Assembly (NCBI RefSeq): GCF_002752355.1
Contig: NZ_MRAV01000014.1
Span: forward strand, 620,001-684,000
From: Leucobacter sp. OLIS6
GTDB lineage: Bacteria > Actinomycetota > Actinomycetes > Actinomycetales > Microbacteriaceae
Length of the DNA: 64,000 nucleotides
Direction: 5' to 3'
Of the stretch, positions 56,261 to 64,000 are shown one piece after another. Every line of letters begins with the position of its first letter. Position 1 is the first letter of the stretch. Both the position numbers and the translations under genes were made by a program. The notes below the pieces were generated by a model. It did no database searches. It saw only the letters and a program-made list of their open reading frames with translations, and had not been told where the DNA came from.

Positions 56261-56324
56261 TCGTCGAGATGACCCGAATGCGGGTTATGAGCCCCCATAA
56301 CCCGCATTCGGGTCATCTCGACGA
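56261..56324. repeat. Perfect 29-bp inverted repeat with nested hairpins
   Basis: Arms 56261-56289 and 56296-56324 are exactly complementary with a six-base loop (AGCCCC). Each arm itself contains a smaller hairpin (ACCCG-AATG-CGGGT and its mirror). It lies between rsmB's end and the DUF6389-like start. It may act as a terminator for rsmB or be a REP-like dispersed element. Confidence 0.85.
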
Positions 56325-56354
56325 AGCTTCAGCGGGCGGGTGCCGCCCGCCCCA

Positions 56355-57941
56355 TCAGCTCCGCCGGCGCAGCAGCGCGATGAACATCGCGTCGGTTCCG
56401 TTGCGGTGCGGCCACAGCTGCGCGCTCAGCGCTTCCCCCGCGAGATCCAGGGGTTCGCGCGCGACGCGGTTCAGCACCGCCTTCGCGTCGAGCTCCTCCA
56501 GCTCGGGGCGCTTCGACAGCAGCCGATCGAGCACGACCCGGGTCTCGGCGAGGTGCGGCGAGCAGGTCACGTACGCGAGCAGGCCGTCGTCGGCGAGATG
56601 ATCCGCCGCGGCGTCGAGCAGTTCGGCCTGGAGTCGGGTCAGCTCGGGCAGGTCGCTCGGCGCCTTGCGCCAGCGCGCCTCGGGTCGCCGGCGCAGCGCG
56701 CCGAGCCCGGAGCAGGGCGCGTCGACCAGGATCCGGTCGTAGCGGCGAGTGCCGCCGTTCGCGGGTCCGCCGTCGCCGAACGCCTCGGGCTCCCGGCCGT
56801 CGTGCGACACCACGCGAACCGCATCGGAGGATGCCACGACCGCGCGGCGCACGAGCTCGGCGCGATGTTCGGCCACCTCGTTGGCGCGCAGCTCGGCGCC
56901 CGCCAGCTCGGCCTCGGCCGCGAGCACCGCGGTCTTGCCGCCGGGCCCCGCGCACAGGTCCAGCCACTGCTCCCCCGCGCGGATCTCGCTCGCGCGCAGC
57001 AGCGCCAGCGCGGCGAGCTGCGAACCCTGGTCCTGCACGCGGAGCGTGCCCTCGGGAAGGTCGAGGCCGTCGATCGTGCGACCGGGATCCCCTCCGGCGA
57101 GTTCGAGGCCCAGGGGCGAGGGGCCCGCAACAGCGATCCCGGCCTCCCCGCCGAGCGCTTCGGCGGTGTCGACGTCGATGCCCGATCCCGGAAGCAGCGC
57201 GAGGCTGACCCGGGGCGCGCGGTTGTCGGCGGCGAGCAGATCGTCGAGCTCGTCGATGCGTCCCTCGGCGGCGAGCGCATCGCGCAGCGCGCGCAGGATC
57301 CAGCCCGGGTGGGAGGTGCGCGCGGCGAGCGCTGCGTCGGCGGACGGGGCTTCCGCGTCGATCCGGTCGTTCCATTCGGCGTCGGTGGATCGGCTGATGG
57401 TGCGGAGGACCCCGTTGACGAAGCCGGCGCCGGCGGCGTTCGCGACCAGGCGCTGCAGTTCGACGCTCTCGTTGAGGGCGGCGTGGTCGGCGGTGCGCAT
57501 CGCGAGCAGCTGGTGGGCGCCGAGGCGGAGCACGTTGCGGGTGCGCGGGTCGATGCGGTCCATCTCGCGGGACGAGGCGAGCTCGATGATGCGGTCGTAG
57601 CGGCCGCGGCCGCGCAGGGTGCCCGAGACGAGCTCGGTGACGAACGCCGCGTCGCGGGGATTCAGGTCGGCCTCGCGGATGCGGGCGGGCAGAGCCAGGT
57701 TGGCGTAGGCCTCCCGCTCGTCGACGTCGCGGAGCACGTCGTAAGCGGCGAGGCGCGCGGCCGAGACCCGGCCGGCGGGCCGGTGCTCCCGCGGACCGGA
57801 TCGTCCGCGATCGCCTCCGGAGTTCCCGCGGCCGCGTCCGCCGCCGCCGTTCGGACGTCCGGCGTTCCGCTGCTGGCCTCCGCGGTTCCCCCGGTTCCCG
57901 CGACTGCCGCGGCCGCCCTGGTTCGCGTGCTCCGCGCTCAT
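56355..57941 (-). CDS. rsmB: 16S rRNA m5C967 methyltransferase
   Basis: SAM-dependent rRNA methylase, 528 residues. N-terminal Gly/Arg/Asn-rich disordered region (1-55), a NusB-like RNA-binding domain (about 60-200), then the Rossmann methylase domain: DLCAGPGGKTAVLA (SAM), ILVDAPCSGLG (Cys) and YVTCSPH (nucleophile Cys). ATG 57941 overlaps the fmt stop (ATGA). Confidence 0.94.
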   Translation of the reverse strand: MSAEHANQGGRGSRGNRGNRGGQQRNAGRPNGGGGRGRGNSGGDRGRSGPREHRPAGRVSAARLAAYDVLRDVDEREAYANLALPARIREADLNPRDAAFVTELVSGTLRGRGRYDRIIELASSREMDRIDPRTRNVLRLGAHQLLAMRTADHAALNESVELQRLVANAAGAGFVNGVLRTISRSTDAEWNDRIDAEAPSADAALAARTSHPGWILRALRDALAAEGRIDELDDLLAADNRAPRVSLALLPGSGIDVDTAEALGGEAGIAVAGPSPLGLELAGGDPGRTIDGLDLPEGTLRVQDQGSQLAALALLRASEIRAGEQWLDLCAGPGGKTAVLAAEAELAGAELRANEVAEHRAELVRRAVVASSDAVRVVSHDGREPEAFGDGGPANGGTRRYDRILVDAPCSGLGALRRRPEARWRKAPSDLPELTRLQAELLDAAADHLADDGLLAYVTCSPHLAETRVVLDRLLSKRPELEELDAKAVLNRVAREPLDLAGEALSAQLWPHRNGTDAMFIALLRRRS

Positions 57942-58861
57942 GCGAGCACCGCCGATCCTCCGCGGCCGCGCAACCAGGCGGCGCCGTCCATCGCGGCCTT
58001 GCCCGCCGGCTGCACGCGCACGAGTTCGAGGGATCCGTCGGCGAGGCGCAGGATCGCGCGCCCGTCGATCAGCTCGACGGCGCCGGCAGCGTCGGCTCCC
58101 GCGGCGGCGGCATCGGCGGCGCGGCGCACCTCGTGCAGCTTGAGGGGCTGGTCATCGTAGTGGGCGTAGGCGCCGGGTTCCGGGGTCATGCCGGCCCACT
58201 GGGCGAGGACCTCGCGGGTGGGGCGCGCGAGGTCGAGACGGCCGTCCTCCCGGCCGAGCTTGTGCGCGTAGCTCGCCTCGCCGGTCTGCGGCTCGCCGGT
58301 GAGCGTTCCATCGGCGAGGCCGGCGATCGCCGCGACGAGGGCGCCGGTGCCGAACTCTGCGAGGTCCGTGAGCGCGGCGCCCGCGGGGGTGCCCGCGGGG
58401 AACTCCCGCGCGTCGCGGGTCAGCACGTCACCGGCGTCGAGCGCCGCGACCAGGCGGAACACCGTCACGCCGAGGTTCTGCTCGCCCGCTTCGAGGGCGC
58501 GCTGCACCGGCGCCGCGCCGCGCCAGCGCGGCAGCTCCGAGAAATGCAGGTTGATCCATCCCTGGGCGGGCAGCGAGAGCAGCGGTTCGCGCACGAGTCC
58601 GCCGTAGGCGACGATCACGCCGAGATCCGCCTCGAGCGATGCAGCCCACTCGGTGGCCGCATCCCCCAGCCGATTGGCCTTCAGCACCGGCAGGCCGAGC
58701 TCCTCGGCGGCGAGCGCCACGGGCGAAGGGGTCAGCACGCGCTTGCGCCCGAGGGGCGCGTCCTCCCGGGTGATCACGCCGACGACCTCGTGGCCTGCGG
58801 AGACGACCGCTCGAAGACTGGGCACGGCGAACTCGGGAGTTCCGGCGAAGAGGATGCGCAT
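57938..58861 (-). CDS. fmt: Methionyl-tRNA formyltransferase
   Basis: Formylates initiator Met-tRNA. The 307 residues open RILFAGTPEFAVPSL; the active-site Asn/His segment reads NLHFSELPRWRGAAPVQ (commonly NLHxSLLPRWRGAAP) and the catalytic Asp is in LDAGDVL. ATG 58861 is preceded by only a weak site; GAGAAT six bases before could be a leaderless -10. Divergent from trpL. Confidence 0.95.
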   Translation of the reverse strand: MRILFAGTPEFAVPSLRAVVSAGHEVVGVITREDAPLGRKRVLTPSPVALAAEELGLPVLKANRLGDAATEWAASLEADLGVIVAYGGLVREPLLSLPAQGWINLHFSELPRWRGAAPVQRALEAGEQNLGVTVFRLVAALDAGDVLTRDAREFPAGTPAGAALTDLAEFGTGALVAAIAGLADGTLTGEPQTGEASYAHKLGREDGRLDLARPTREVLAQWAGMTPEPGAYAHYDDQPLKLHEVRRAADAAAAGADAAGAVELIDGRAILRLADGSLELVRVQPAGKAAMDGAAWLRGRGGSAVLA

Positions 58862-58926
58862 CACCCTATTCTCGCATCTCGGTGGACCGCGCACCCTCGC
58901 ACGGGCGCTCGCCCGAGCTCTCGAGC

Positions 58927-58956
58927 TTGCCCGACGGCCTCGGAGTGCTCTACGAT
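58927..58956 (+). promoter_or_regulatory. Promoter of trpL-trpB2
   Basis: TTGCCC (58927-58932), 18-base spacer, TACGAT (58951-58956). The start point falls at or next to the trpL ATG, so the leader peptide should be translated from a leaderless mRNA. Confidence 0.6.
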
Positions 58957-58962
58957 CGCCCC

Positions 58963-58995
58963 ATGCATATCGCGAATCAGTGGTGGACCGCCTAG
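58963..58995 (+). CDS. trpL: trp leader peptide
   Basis: Ten codons, MHIANQWWTA then TAG, with two adjacent tryptophan codons (TGGTGG at 58981-58986) followed directly by attenuator hairpins. It is a sensor: ribosome stalling at the Trp codons when charged tRNA-Trp is scarce shifts the downstream RNA fold. No other function is expected. It controls the lone trpB2 rather than trpE. Confidence 0.85.
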   Translation: MHIANQWWTA

Positions 58996-59058
58996 GCGGT
59001 CTCGATCTCGCGCATCTGCATGCACTTCCGACACCGTCTCTCGTAGGCGGTGTTTTTT
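58986..59058 (+). promoter_or_regulatory. Tryptophan transcription attenuator
   Basis: Region 1:2 hairpin GACCGCC/GGCGGTC (58986-59001) overlaps the Trp codons and leader stop. The terminator 3:4 stem ACACCG/CGGTGT (59031-59053) is followed by a T6 run to 59058. Region 2 (GGCGGT) resembles region 4 (GGCGGTGT), so it can compete for region 3 (ACACCG). That is the layout of classical attenuation. Confidence 0.8.
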
Positions 59059-59097
59059 CGTCTCTCGAGTGGCGCAATGACGCAAAGGACCTCTCCA

Positions 59098-60327
59098 ATG
59101 ACACACCCCACCACGACTTCCCCCGACGCCGCGCCCTCCCCGTACCGTGCCGACGGCGCCGGGTACTTCGGCGAGTTCGGCGGAGCGATCCTGCCCCCGT
59201 TCCTCGCGGGCCCCATGGCCGAGGTCGCCGAGGCCTACGAGGCCGCGCGGCAGGATCCCGAGTTCCAGCGGCAGTACCAGGACCTGCTGTCGAAGTACGT
59301 CGGTCGCCCCTCGCTGCTGTACTTCGCCGAGAACCTGACGCAGCGGCTCGGCGGCGCGAAGGTCTACCTGAAGCGCGAGGACCTCAACCACACGGGCGCG
59401 CACAAGATCAACCACACGCTCGGTGAAGCGCTGCTCGCGAAGCGGATGGGCAAGACCAAGGTCATCGCCGAGACCGGCGCGGGGCAGCACGGCGTCGCGC
59501 TCGCGACGGCGGCGGCGCTCGTCGGTCTCGAGTGCGAGATCCACATGGGAGCCATCGACGTGGCCAAGCAGCACCCCAACGTGGTCCGCATGGAGCTGCT
59601 CGGAGCGAAGGTCGTGCCCGTGGAGCGCGGTGGCCGCTCACTGAAGGAGGCCGTCGACTCGGCGTTCGAGGTCTACGCCGCGTCCCCCGACGAGTACCTC
59701 TTCGCTATCGGCTCCGTCGTCGGCCCCCACCCGTTCCCGTCGATGGTGCGCGATTTCCAGTCGGTCGTCGGCCGCGAGGCACGTGCCCAGATCCTGGAAG
59801 CCGAGGGGCGCCTGCCCGACGCGCTCGTCGCCTGCGTCGGCGGCGGATCGAACGCCATGGGCCTGTTCGACGCGTTCCTCACCGATGAGTCCGTGCGCGT
59901 GATCGGCGTCGAGCCCGCCGGTGAGGGCCTCGACACCGACCGGCACGCGGCGACCATGACGAAGGGCGTCGTCGGCGACCTGCACGGCATGCACACCAAG
60001 GTGCTGCTCGACGAGAACGGCGAGCCGGCTCCCGTGCACTCCATCGGATCGGGCATCGACTACCCCGGCGTCGGCCCGCAGCACGCCCACCTGGAGCAGA
60101 CCGGCCGCGGCGAGTACGTGAGCGTCACCGACGCCGAGGCGCTCGACGCGTTCCAGCTGCTGACCCGCGCTGAGGGGATCATCCCCGCGCTCGAGTCGTC
60201 GCACGCGCTGGCGCACGTCGTGAAGCTCGCCCCGGAGCTCGGTCCCGACGCGATCATCATCGCGAACCTCTCGGGCCGCGGCGACAAGGACGTGGACTTC
60301 GTCGCGGAACGGCTCGCTCAGGCGTGA
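59098..60327 (+). CDS. trpB2: Second tryptophan synthase beta subunit
   Basis: A 409-residue TrpB homologue with intact catalytic parts: PLP Lys in [20 protein letters not shown], and [14 protein letters not shown]. It is divergent from the operon TrpB (for example [15 protein letters not shown]) and has no trpA beside it. It may serve as a salvage enzyme that condenses indole with serine, or supply TrpB when Trp is limiting, as suggested by the trpL attenuator. AAGGA lies about eight bases before ATG 59098. The symbol reflects a second copy, not the archaeal TrpB2 subfamily. Confidence 0.92.
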   Translation: MTHPTTTSPDAAPSPYRADGAGYFGEFGGAILPPFLAGPMAEVAEAYEAARQDPEFQRQYQDLLSKYVGRPSLLYFAENLTQRLGGAKVYLKREDLNHTGAHKINHTLGEALLAKRMGKTKVIAETGAGQHGVALATAAALVGLECEIHMGAIDVAKQHPNVVRMELLGAKVVPVERGGRSLKEAVDSAFEVYAASPDEYLFAIGSVVGPHPFPSMVRDFQSVVGREARAQILEAEGRLPDALVACVGGGSNAMGLFDAFLTDESVRVIGVEPAGEGLDTDRHAATMTKGVVGDLHGMHTKVLLDENGEPAPVHSIGSGIDYPGVGPQHAHLEQTGRGEYVSVTDAEALDAFQLLTRAEGIIPALESSHALAHVVKLAPELGPDAIIIANLSGRGDKDVDFVAERLAQA

Positions 60328-60328
60328 G

Positions 60329-60739
60329 CTACGACGCGGGGCCGGCCGACCGCCGGCCCCGCGCGACCTCCGCGGCCAGCACCTCGGCACCGCTCGTGAG
60401 CGCGGCCCGGCGCCACGGCGCCACGCCGTCGATCTCGATCTGGATCGACATGCTGAGCACGGTGCGGATCAGCACGATCAGCCCGAGCACCGCCGCGTCC
60501 TCGAGCGACGGGGTCGAGATGGTGCGGATGATGTCGGCCGCGACGAAGATCTCGAGGCCGAGCAGGATCGATCCGCCGATCGAGGTCCGCAGCGTCTGAA
60601 ACGCGGTGCGGCCTCCCCGGCCGCCGAACAGCGCACGCGCGGACAGCACCAGCGCGATCGCGAAACCGGCGATCATGGCGACCACGCCGAGCACCTCGAC
60701 GACGGTCACGACTCCCCCGAACCAGGCTTCGATGCTCAT
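60329..60739 (-). CDS. DUF1622 membrane protein
   Basis: A 136-residue membrane protein with three helices. Matches DUF1622: VVEVLGVVAMIAGFAIALVL, FQTLRTSIGGSILLGLEIFVAADIIRTI and VLGLIVLIRTVLSMSIQIEIDG. Function unknown. ATG 60739 has TACGCT six bases upstream (60746-60751), leaderless. Its 3' end holds the trpB2 terminator. Confidence 0.88.
   Translation of the reverse strand: MSIEAWFGGVVTVVEVLGVVAMIAGFAIALVLSARALFGGRGGRTAFQTLRTSIGGSILLGLEIFVAADIIRTISTPSLEDAAVLGLIVLIRTVLSMSIQIEIDGVAPWRRAALTSGAEVLAAEVARGRRSAGPAS
60335..60363. terminator. Terminator of trpB2 inside the DUF1622 gene
   Basis: Perfect 12-bp stem CGCGGGGCCGGC/GCCGGCCCCGCG with a five-base loop, starting eight bases after the trpB2 stop and lying within the last codons of the converging DUF1622 gene. 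Confidence 0.7.
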
Positions 60740-60780
60740 GGCCTCAGCGTAGCCCGCCGAGGCGACGGGTGCCGCCCGTG

Positions 60781-62796
60781 CTAGCCGTCGAAGACGCCTC
60801 GGTCGTCGAAACGCAGGCGCAGCGCTTCCGGCCGCGCACGTCCGGGCGGACGGCCGCGAGTGCGCGCTGAGGAGCCCGCGGCGTCGGCGACGAGCACGCC
60901 GCGCAGCCGGCGCGCGATCTCGGCGCCGAGCCCGTAGTCGAAGCGGACGATGAGTCGCACGATCCCGGGCACCTGCTCGTATCCGCTCGGCCCGCGAGCG
61001 GGAACCGGACCGAGCACATCGATGCCGGGCACGGCCGGGTCCTGCGCGCCGAGATCCCGGATGGATGCGAGCGCGCGCTCGACCTCGGCGGCACCGCCCG
61101 TGACGCTCGCGACGCGGACCGCGGGCGGGTAGCGGAGCGCGTGCCGGTCGTGCAGTTCGGCCGAGCGCCATTCCTCGGTGCGTCCCGTGACGAAGGCCTG
61201 CACGGTCGGACCGCCGCCCGACGCCATGACGCACTGCCCGTCGGGGGCCGCGAGCGCGGCGGCGTTCTCCCACCAACGCAGGCAGTCCTCGGCCGCACGC
61301 AGCGATTCGATGCCGAGCAGTCGTTCGGCATCGAGCAGCACGACCGCGCGGTAGCCGCCCGCCGCGATCGGTTCGGCGCCGCGCGTCGCCACGACGAGTG
61401 CCGGGCGCGCGTCGACGCGCTCGCGCGGATGCTCCCCGTCGCTGAGCAGCACCCGGGCGTCGGAGAACTGGCGCTCGAACTGCTCGACGGTGCGCTGGGA
61501 TCCCATGCCGCGCTCGGTGAGCACCGTCCCGTCGCACGTGCCGCACTGCCAGGGGCGCGCGGGTTCACCGCACCAGCGGCAGGCGGCGACGCCCGCGGAA
61601 CGGAAGCCGATGGGCCCGGCGCAGGCACGACAGCGCGCGGCATCGCCGCACGACGCGCAGACCGCGACGGGCGCGTAGCCGGGCGTGGCCACCTGCACGA
61701 GCACGGGACCGCGGCGGGACTCCTGCCGGATGATGCGGGCGGCGAACTCGGGCACCCGACCGGCGAAGGCGTCGGGGGTCATCGACGCATCGGCGTGCAC
61801 CACGCGGGTGCGGCGCGGCGGATGCCGCTGCGCCTGCACGTAGCCGATCTCGACGAGGCGCTGCACCTCGGCGCTGCGGGAGTGCGCGGCGAACAGGAGC
61901 CCCGCCCCCGACTGCCCCGCTCGCACGAGCGCGGCATCGCGCGCGTGGACGTAGGGCGCCAGCGGTTCGGCCAGCACGGGATCGCCGTCGTCCCAGATGA
62001 GGATCGCCCCGAGCGCGTGAGCCGGCGCGTAGACCGCCGAACGGTTGCCGATGATGATGCGGGGCTCGGGATCGAGCGCGCGCAGGAACGCCGCGTACCG
62101 CTCCCCCTTCGACTGCCGGGCGTCGAGGCGCACGACGCCCGCGTGCCCGAGCGATGCGAGCGCGTCGCGCAGTTGATCGAGATCGCGGTAGTCAGGCAGC
62201 ACGACGATCGCGCTGCGGCCCTCCGCGTGCACGGCGAGCGCGGCGCGCGCGAGCTGCAGGCTCCACCCGCCGACCCACTCGCCCGTGCCCAGCCGCACCG
62301 GGCCGTGCGACGCGTCGATCGCGAGGCGCGCCCCGCCCGTCAGCAGGCCGGCGAGCTCTGTGTCTGCTTCTTCGGCTTCGAAGGGGGTGTCGTGCTCCCC
62401 CGGATCGGGCGCGGTGCCCGCCAGGTGCTGCTTCTCGACCCGCACCTGGCGCGTCGGGATCGCGAGCCGCAGGATGTCGCCGGCGCTGCCCGCGGCGCGG
62501 TCGGCCACGGCGCGCGCCAGCCGCCACACCTCGGGGGTGAGCGTCGGCAGCGGGCTGACGATCTCGGCGATCTGCGCCAGCTCGCCGCCGAAGTCGCTCT
62601 GCTCGGTGAACTCGATGACCGTGCCGAAGCTCTTGCGGTTCTGCGAGCGGAACGGGACCCGCACGCGCTGGCCCGCACGGATCTCGTCGGCGAGCTCGCC
62701 CGGGATCGCGTAGTCGAACAGGTGGTCGAGCTGCGGCAGGCTCGTGTCGAGCAGGATCCTGGCGACCCTGCGGCCGGCAGCACCCTCGGCGGTCAC
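60781..62796 (-). CDS. priA: Probable primosomal protein N' (PriA), helicase motifs lost
   Basis: Replication-restart protein of 671 residues. N-terminal 3'-DNA-binding domain (1-105), a helicase-like core whose Walker A is missing (no GxGKT) and whose DEAH box is replaced by IWDDGDP, and the zinc-binding cluster [23 protein letters not shown] (about 380-425). Such ATPase-dead PriA is typical of actinobacteria, where it may work as a scaffold. GTG 62796 overlaps the metK stop (GTGA). Confidence 0.9.
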   Translation of the reverse strand: MTAEGAAGRRVARILLDTSLPQLDHLFDYAIPGELADEIRAGQRVRVPFRSQNRKSFGTVIEFTEQSDFGGELAQIAEIVSPLPTLTPEVWRLARAVADRAAGSAGDILRLAIPTRQVRVEKQHLAGTAPDPGEHDTPFEAEEADTELAGLLTGGARLAIDASHGPVRLGTGEWVGGWSLQLARAALAVHAEGRSAIVVLPDYRDLDQLRDALASLGHAGVVRLDARQSKGERYAAFLRALDPEPRIIIGNRSAVYAPAHALGAILIWDDGDPVLAEPLAPYVHARDAALVRAGQSGAGLLFAAHSRSAEVQRLVEIGYVQAQRHPPRRTRVVHADASMTPDAFAGRVPEFAARIIRQESRRGPVLVQVATPGYAPVAVCASCGDAARCRACAGPIGFRSAGVAACRWCGEPARPWQCGTCDGTVLTERGMGSQRTVEQFERQFSDARVLLSDGEHPRERVDARPALVVATRGAEPIAAGGYRAVVLLDAERLLGIESLRAAEDCLRWWENAAALAAPDGQCVMASGGGPTVQAFVTGRTEEWRSAELHDRHALRYPPAVRVASVTGGAAEVERALASIRDLGAQDPAVPGIDVLGPVPARGPSGYEQVPGIVRLIVRFDYGLGAEIARRLRGVLVADAAGSSARTRGRPPGRARPEALRLRFDDRGVFDG

Positions 62797-63995
62797 GCCG
62801 CGTCGATCCCTGCGGCCGCTCGCAGCTCGGCGACGCGGGGCGTCGCCTCCCAGGTGAAGTCGGGCAGCTCGCGGCCGAAGTGCCCGTAGGCGCTCGTCTG
62901 CGCGTAGATCGGGCGGATCAGTTCGAGATCGCGGATGATGGCGAGCGGGCGCAGGTCGAAGACCTGGCGGACCGCCGCCTCGATGCGCTCGCGCGGAACG
63001 GTCTCGGTGCCGAAGGTCTCGACGTAGAGGCCGACCGGGTGGGCGCGGCCGATCGCGTAGGCGACCTGCAGCTCGGCGCGCTTCGCGAGCCCGGCGCGCA
63101 CCACGTGCTTCGCCACCCAGCGCATGGCGTACGCGGCCGAGCGGTCGACCTTCGACGGATCCTTGCCGCTGAACGCGCCACCGCCGTGACGGCTCGCGCC
63201 GCCGTAGGTGTCGATGATGATCTTGCGGCCCGTGAGGCCGGCGTCGCCCATGGGGCCGCCGATGACGAACGGACCGGCCGGGTTGATGAACAGCTCGGCG
63301 TCGCCGCTCGCGAGTTCGACCCGCCCGAGGACGGGGCGGATGACCTCGCGCTCGATCGCCTCGCGCAGTGCCGGCTGCGAGATGTCGGCCGAGTGCTGGG
63401 TCGAGACCACGACGGCCTCGACGCTGACCGGGCGGTCGCCGTCGGTGCCGATGGTCACCTGGGTCTTGCCGTCGGGGCGCAGTTCGGGCAGGATCCCGCT
63501 CTTGCGCACCTCGGTGAGGCGCTCGGCCATGCGGTGGGCGATCCAGCTCGGCAGCGGGTGCAGCTCGGGGGTCTCGTCGGTCGCGTAGCCGAACATGATG
63601 CCCTGGTCGCCGGCGCCCTGCTGGTTCAGCGCGTCGTCCGCCGTCGCGCCCTCGCGCACCTCGAGCGAGGCGTCGACGCCGTTCGCGATGTCGGGCGACT
63701 GCTGGCCGATGGACACGGACACCCCGCAGGAGCCCGCGTCGAAGCCCATGTCGGAGCTCGTGTAGCCCACGTTGCGCACCGCGTCGCGCACGATCTGCGG
63801 GATCTCGACGTAGCCCGTGGTCGATACCTCACCCGCGACGTGCACGAGTCCGGTGGTCACCAGAGTCTCGACCGCGACGCGCGCGCCCGGATCCTGTTCG
63901 ATCAGCGCGTCGAGGATCGAATCGGAGATGCGATCGCAGATCTTGTCGGGGTGCCCCTCGGTGACGGACTCCGAGGTGAACTGGCGAAGGGACAC
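62793..63995 (-). CDS. metK: S-adenosylmethionine synthetase
   Basis: Makes SAM from methionine and ATP; 400 residues. Motifs: [16 protein letters not shown] at the N-terminus, [28 protein letters not shown]. Start GTG 63995 is almost at the window edge, so its promoter and any leader RNA lie outside. Overlaps priA by four bases. Confidence 0.97.
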   Translation of the reverse strand: MSLRQFTSESVTEGHPDKICDRISDSILDALIEQDPGARVAVETLVTTGLVHVAGEVSTTGYVEIPQIVRDAVRNVGYTSSDMGFDAGSCGVSVSIGQQSPDIANGVDASLEVREGATADDALNQQGAGDQGIMFGYATDETPELHPLPSWIAHRMAERLTEVRKSGILPELRPDGKTQVTIGTDGDRPVSVEAVVVSTQHSADISQPALREAIEREVIRPVLGRVELASGDAELFINPAGPFVIGGPMGDAGLTGRKIIIDTYGGASRHGGGAFSGKDPSKVDRSAAYAMRWVAKHVVRAGLAKRAELQVAYAIGRAHPVGLYVETFGTETVPRERIEAAVRQVFDLRPLAIIRDLELIRPIYAQTSAYGHFGRELPDFTWEATPRVAELRAAAGIDAA

Positions 63996-64000
63996 GATGG

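Noticed and set aside
59077-59097. Alternative earlier start for trpB2 at ATG 59077
   Set aside because: Poor ribosome-binding site, while AAGGA sits correctly before ATG 59098.
63996-64000. SAM riboswitch or other leader before metK
   Set aside because: Only five bases upstream of the start are in the window, so nothing can be said.

Overview
The window is GC-rich, densely coded chromosomal DNA from an actinobacterium. Gene order (rpe-hisE-hisG-hisF-hisI-trpE-trpC-trpB-trpA-lgt-pyk; rne-rplU-rpmA-obg-proB-proA-nadD-rsfS), the ANTAR regulator PdtaR, a PriA without Walker A, the actinobacterial HGxSPAAW membrane protein and the DUF7882-type small proteins all point to Micrococcales, most likely Microbacteriaceae (a Leucobacter-like genome is my guess; this is inference). 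There is no prophage, insertion sequence or CRISPR array. Nothing longer than 300 bases is free of genes; the longest gaps are 30193-30439, 11903-12138, 32367-32605, 27333-27534, 14448-14641 and 17822-18014.

Region by region. 1-7.1 kb: the end of a GH3 hydrolase, then the fructose PTS operon fruR-fruK-fruA-ptsH-ptsI. 7.1-10 kb: gluQ and an APC permease. 10.1-19 kb: an accessory, stress-flavoured block with two tandem DUF7882-like proteins, an SDR dehydrogenase, a Rho-N/DUF7218 protein, a DUF6766 membrane protein, an FAD-Rieske oxidoreductase, topoisomerase IB, a YbdK ligase, an SRPBCC protein and an AraC regulator. 19-19.9 kb: a SUKH (SMI1/KNR4)-like gene flanked by exact 28-bp direct repeats, next to tRNA-Ala. 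20-31 kb: housekeeping cluster rsfS-nadD-proA-proB-obg-rpmA-rplU-rne, then a VKOR protein. 31-38 kb: coaE, a DUF4126 protein, rpsA, polA, a hotdog thioesterase and pdtaR. 38.2-41 kb: tRNA-Leu and a two-gene TPR/AAA+ operon. 41-52 kb: pyk, lgt, trp, his and rpe. 52-56.3 kb: an anchored lipid-side protein, an MFS transporter and three small unknown proteins. 56.3-64 kb: rsmB-fmt, a divergent trpL-attenuator-trpB2 unit, DUF1622, priA and metK.

How the genes work together. Fructose enters through FruA as fructose-1-phosphate, using phosphate from EI and HPr, and FruK makes fructose-1,6-bisphosphate. Pyruvate kinase closes the PEP/pyruvate loop. TrpE, TrpC and TrpBA supply most of tryptophan synthesis (trpD and trpG must lie elsewhere). 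A second, unlinked TrpB is placed behind a leader peptide with tandem Trp codons and an intrinsic terminator, so it should respond to tryptophan starvation separately from the main cluster.

A striking genome-style feature is that at least 18 transcription units have a TANNNT -10 box exactly 6-7 bases before the start codon, which predicts leaderless mRNAs. This helped decide several starts.
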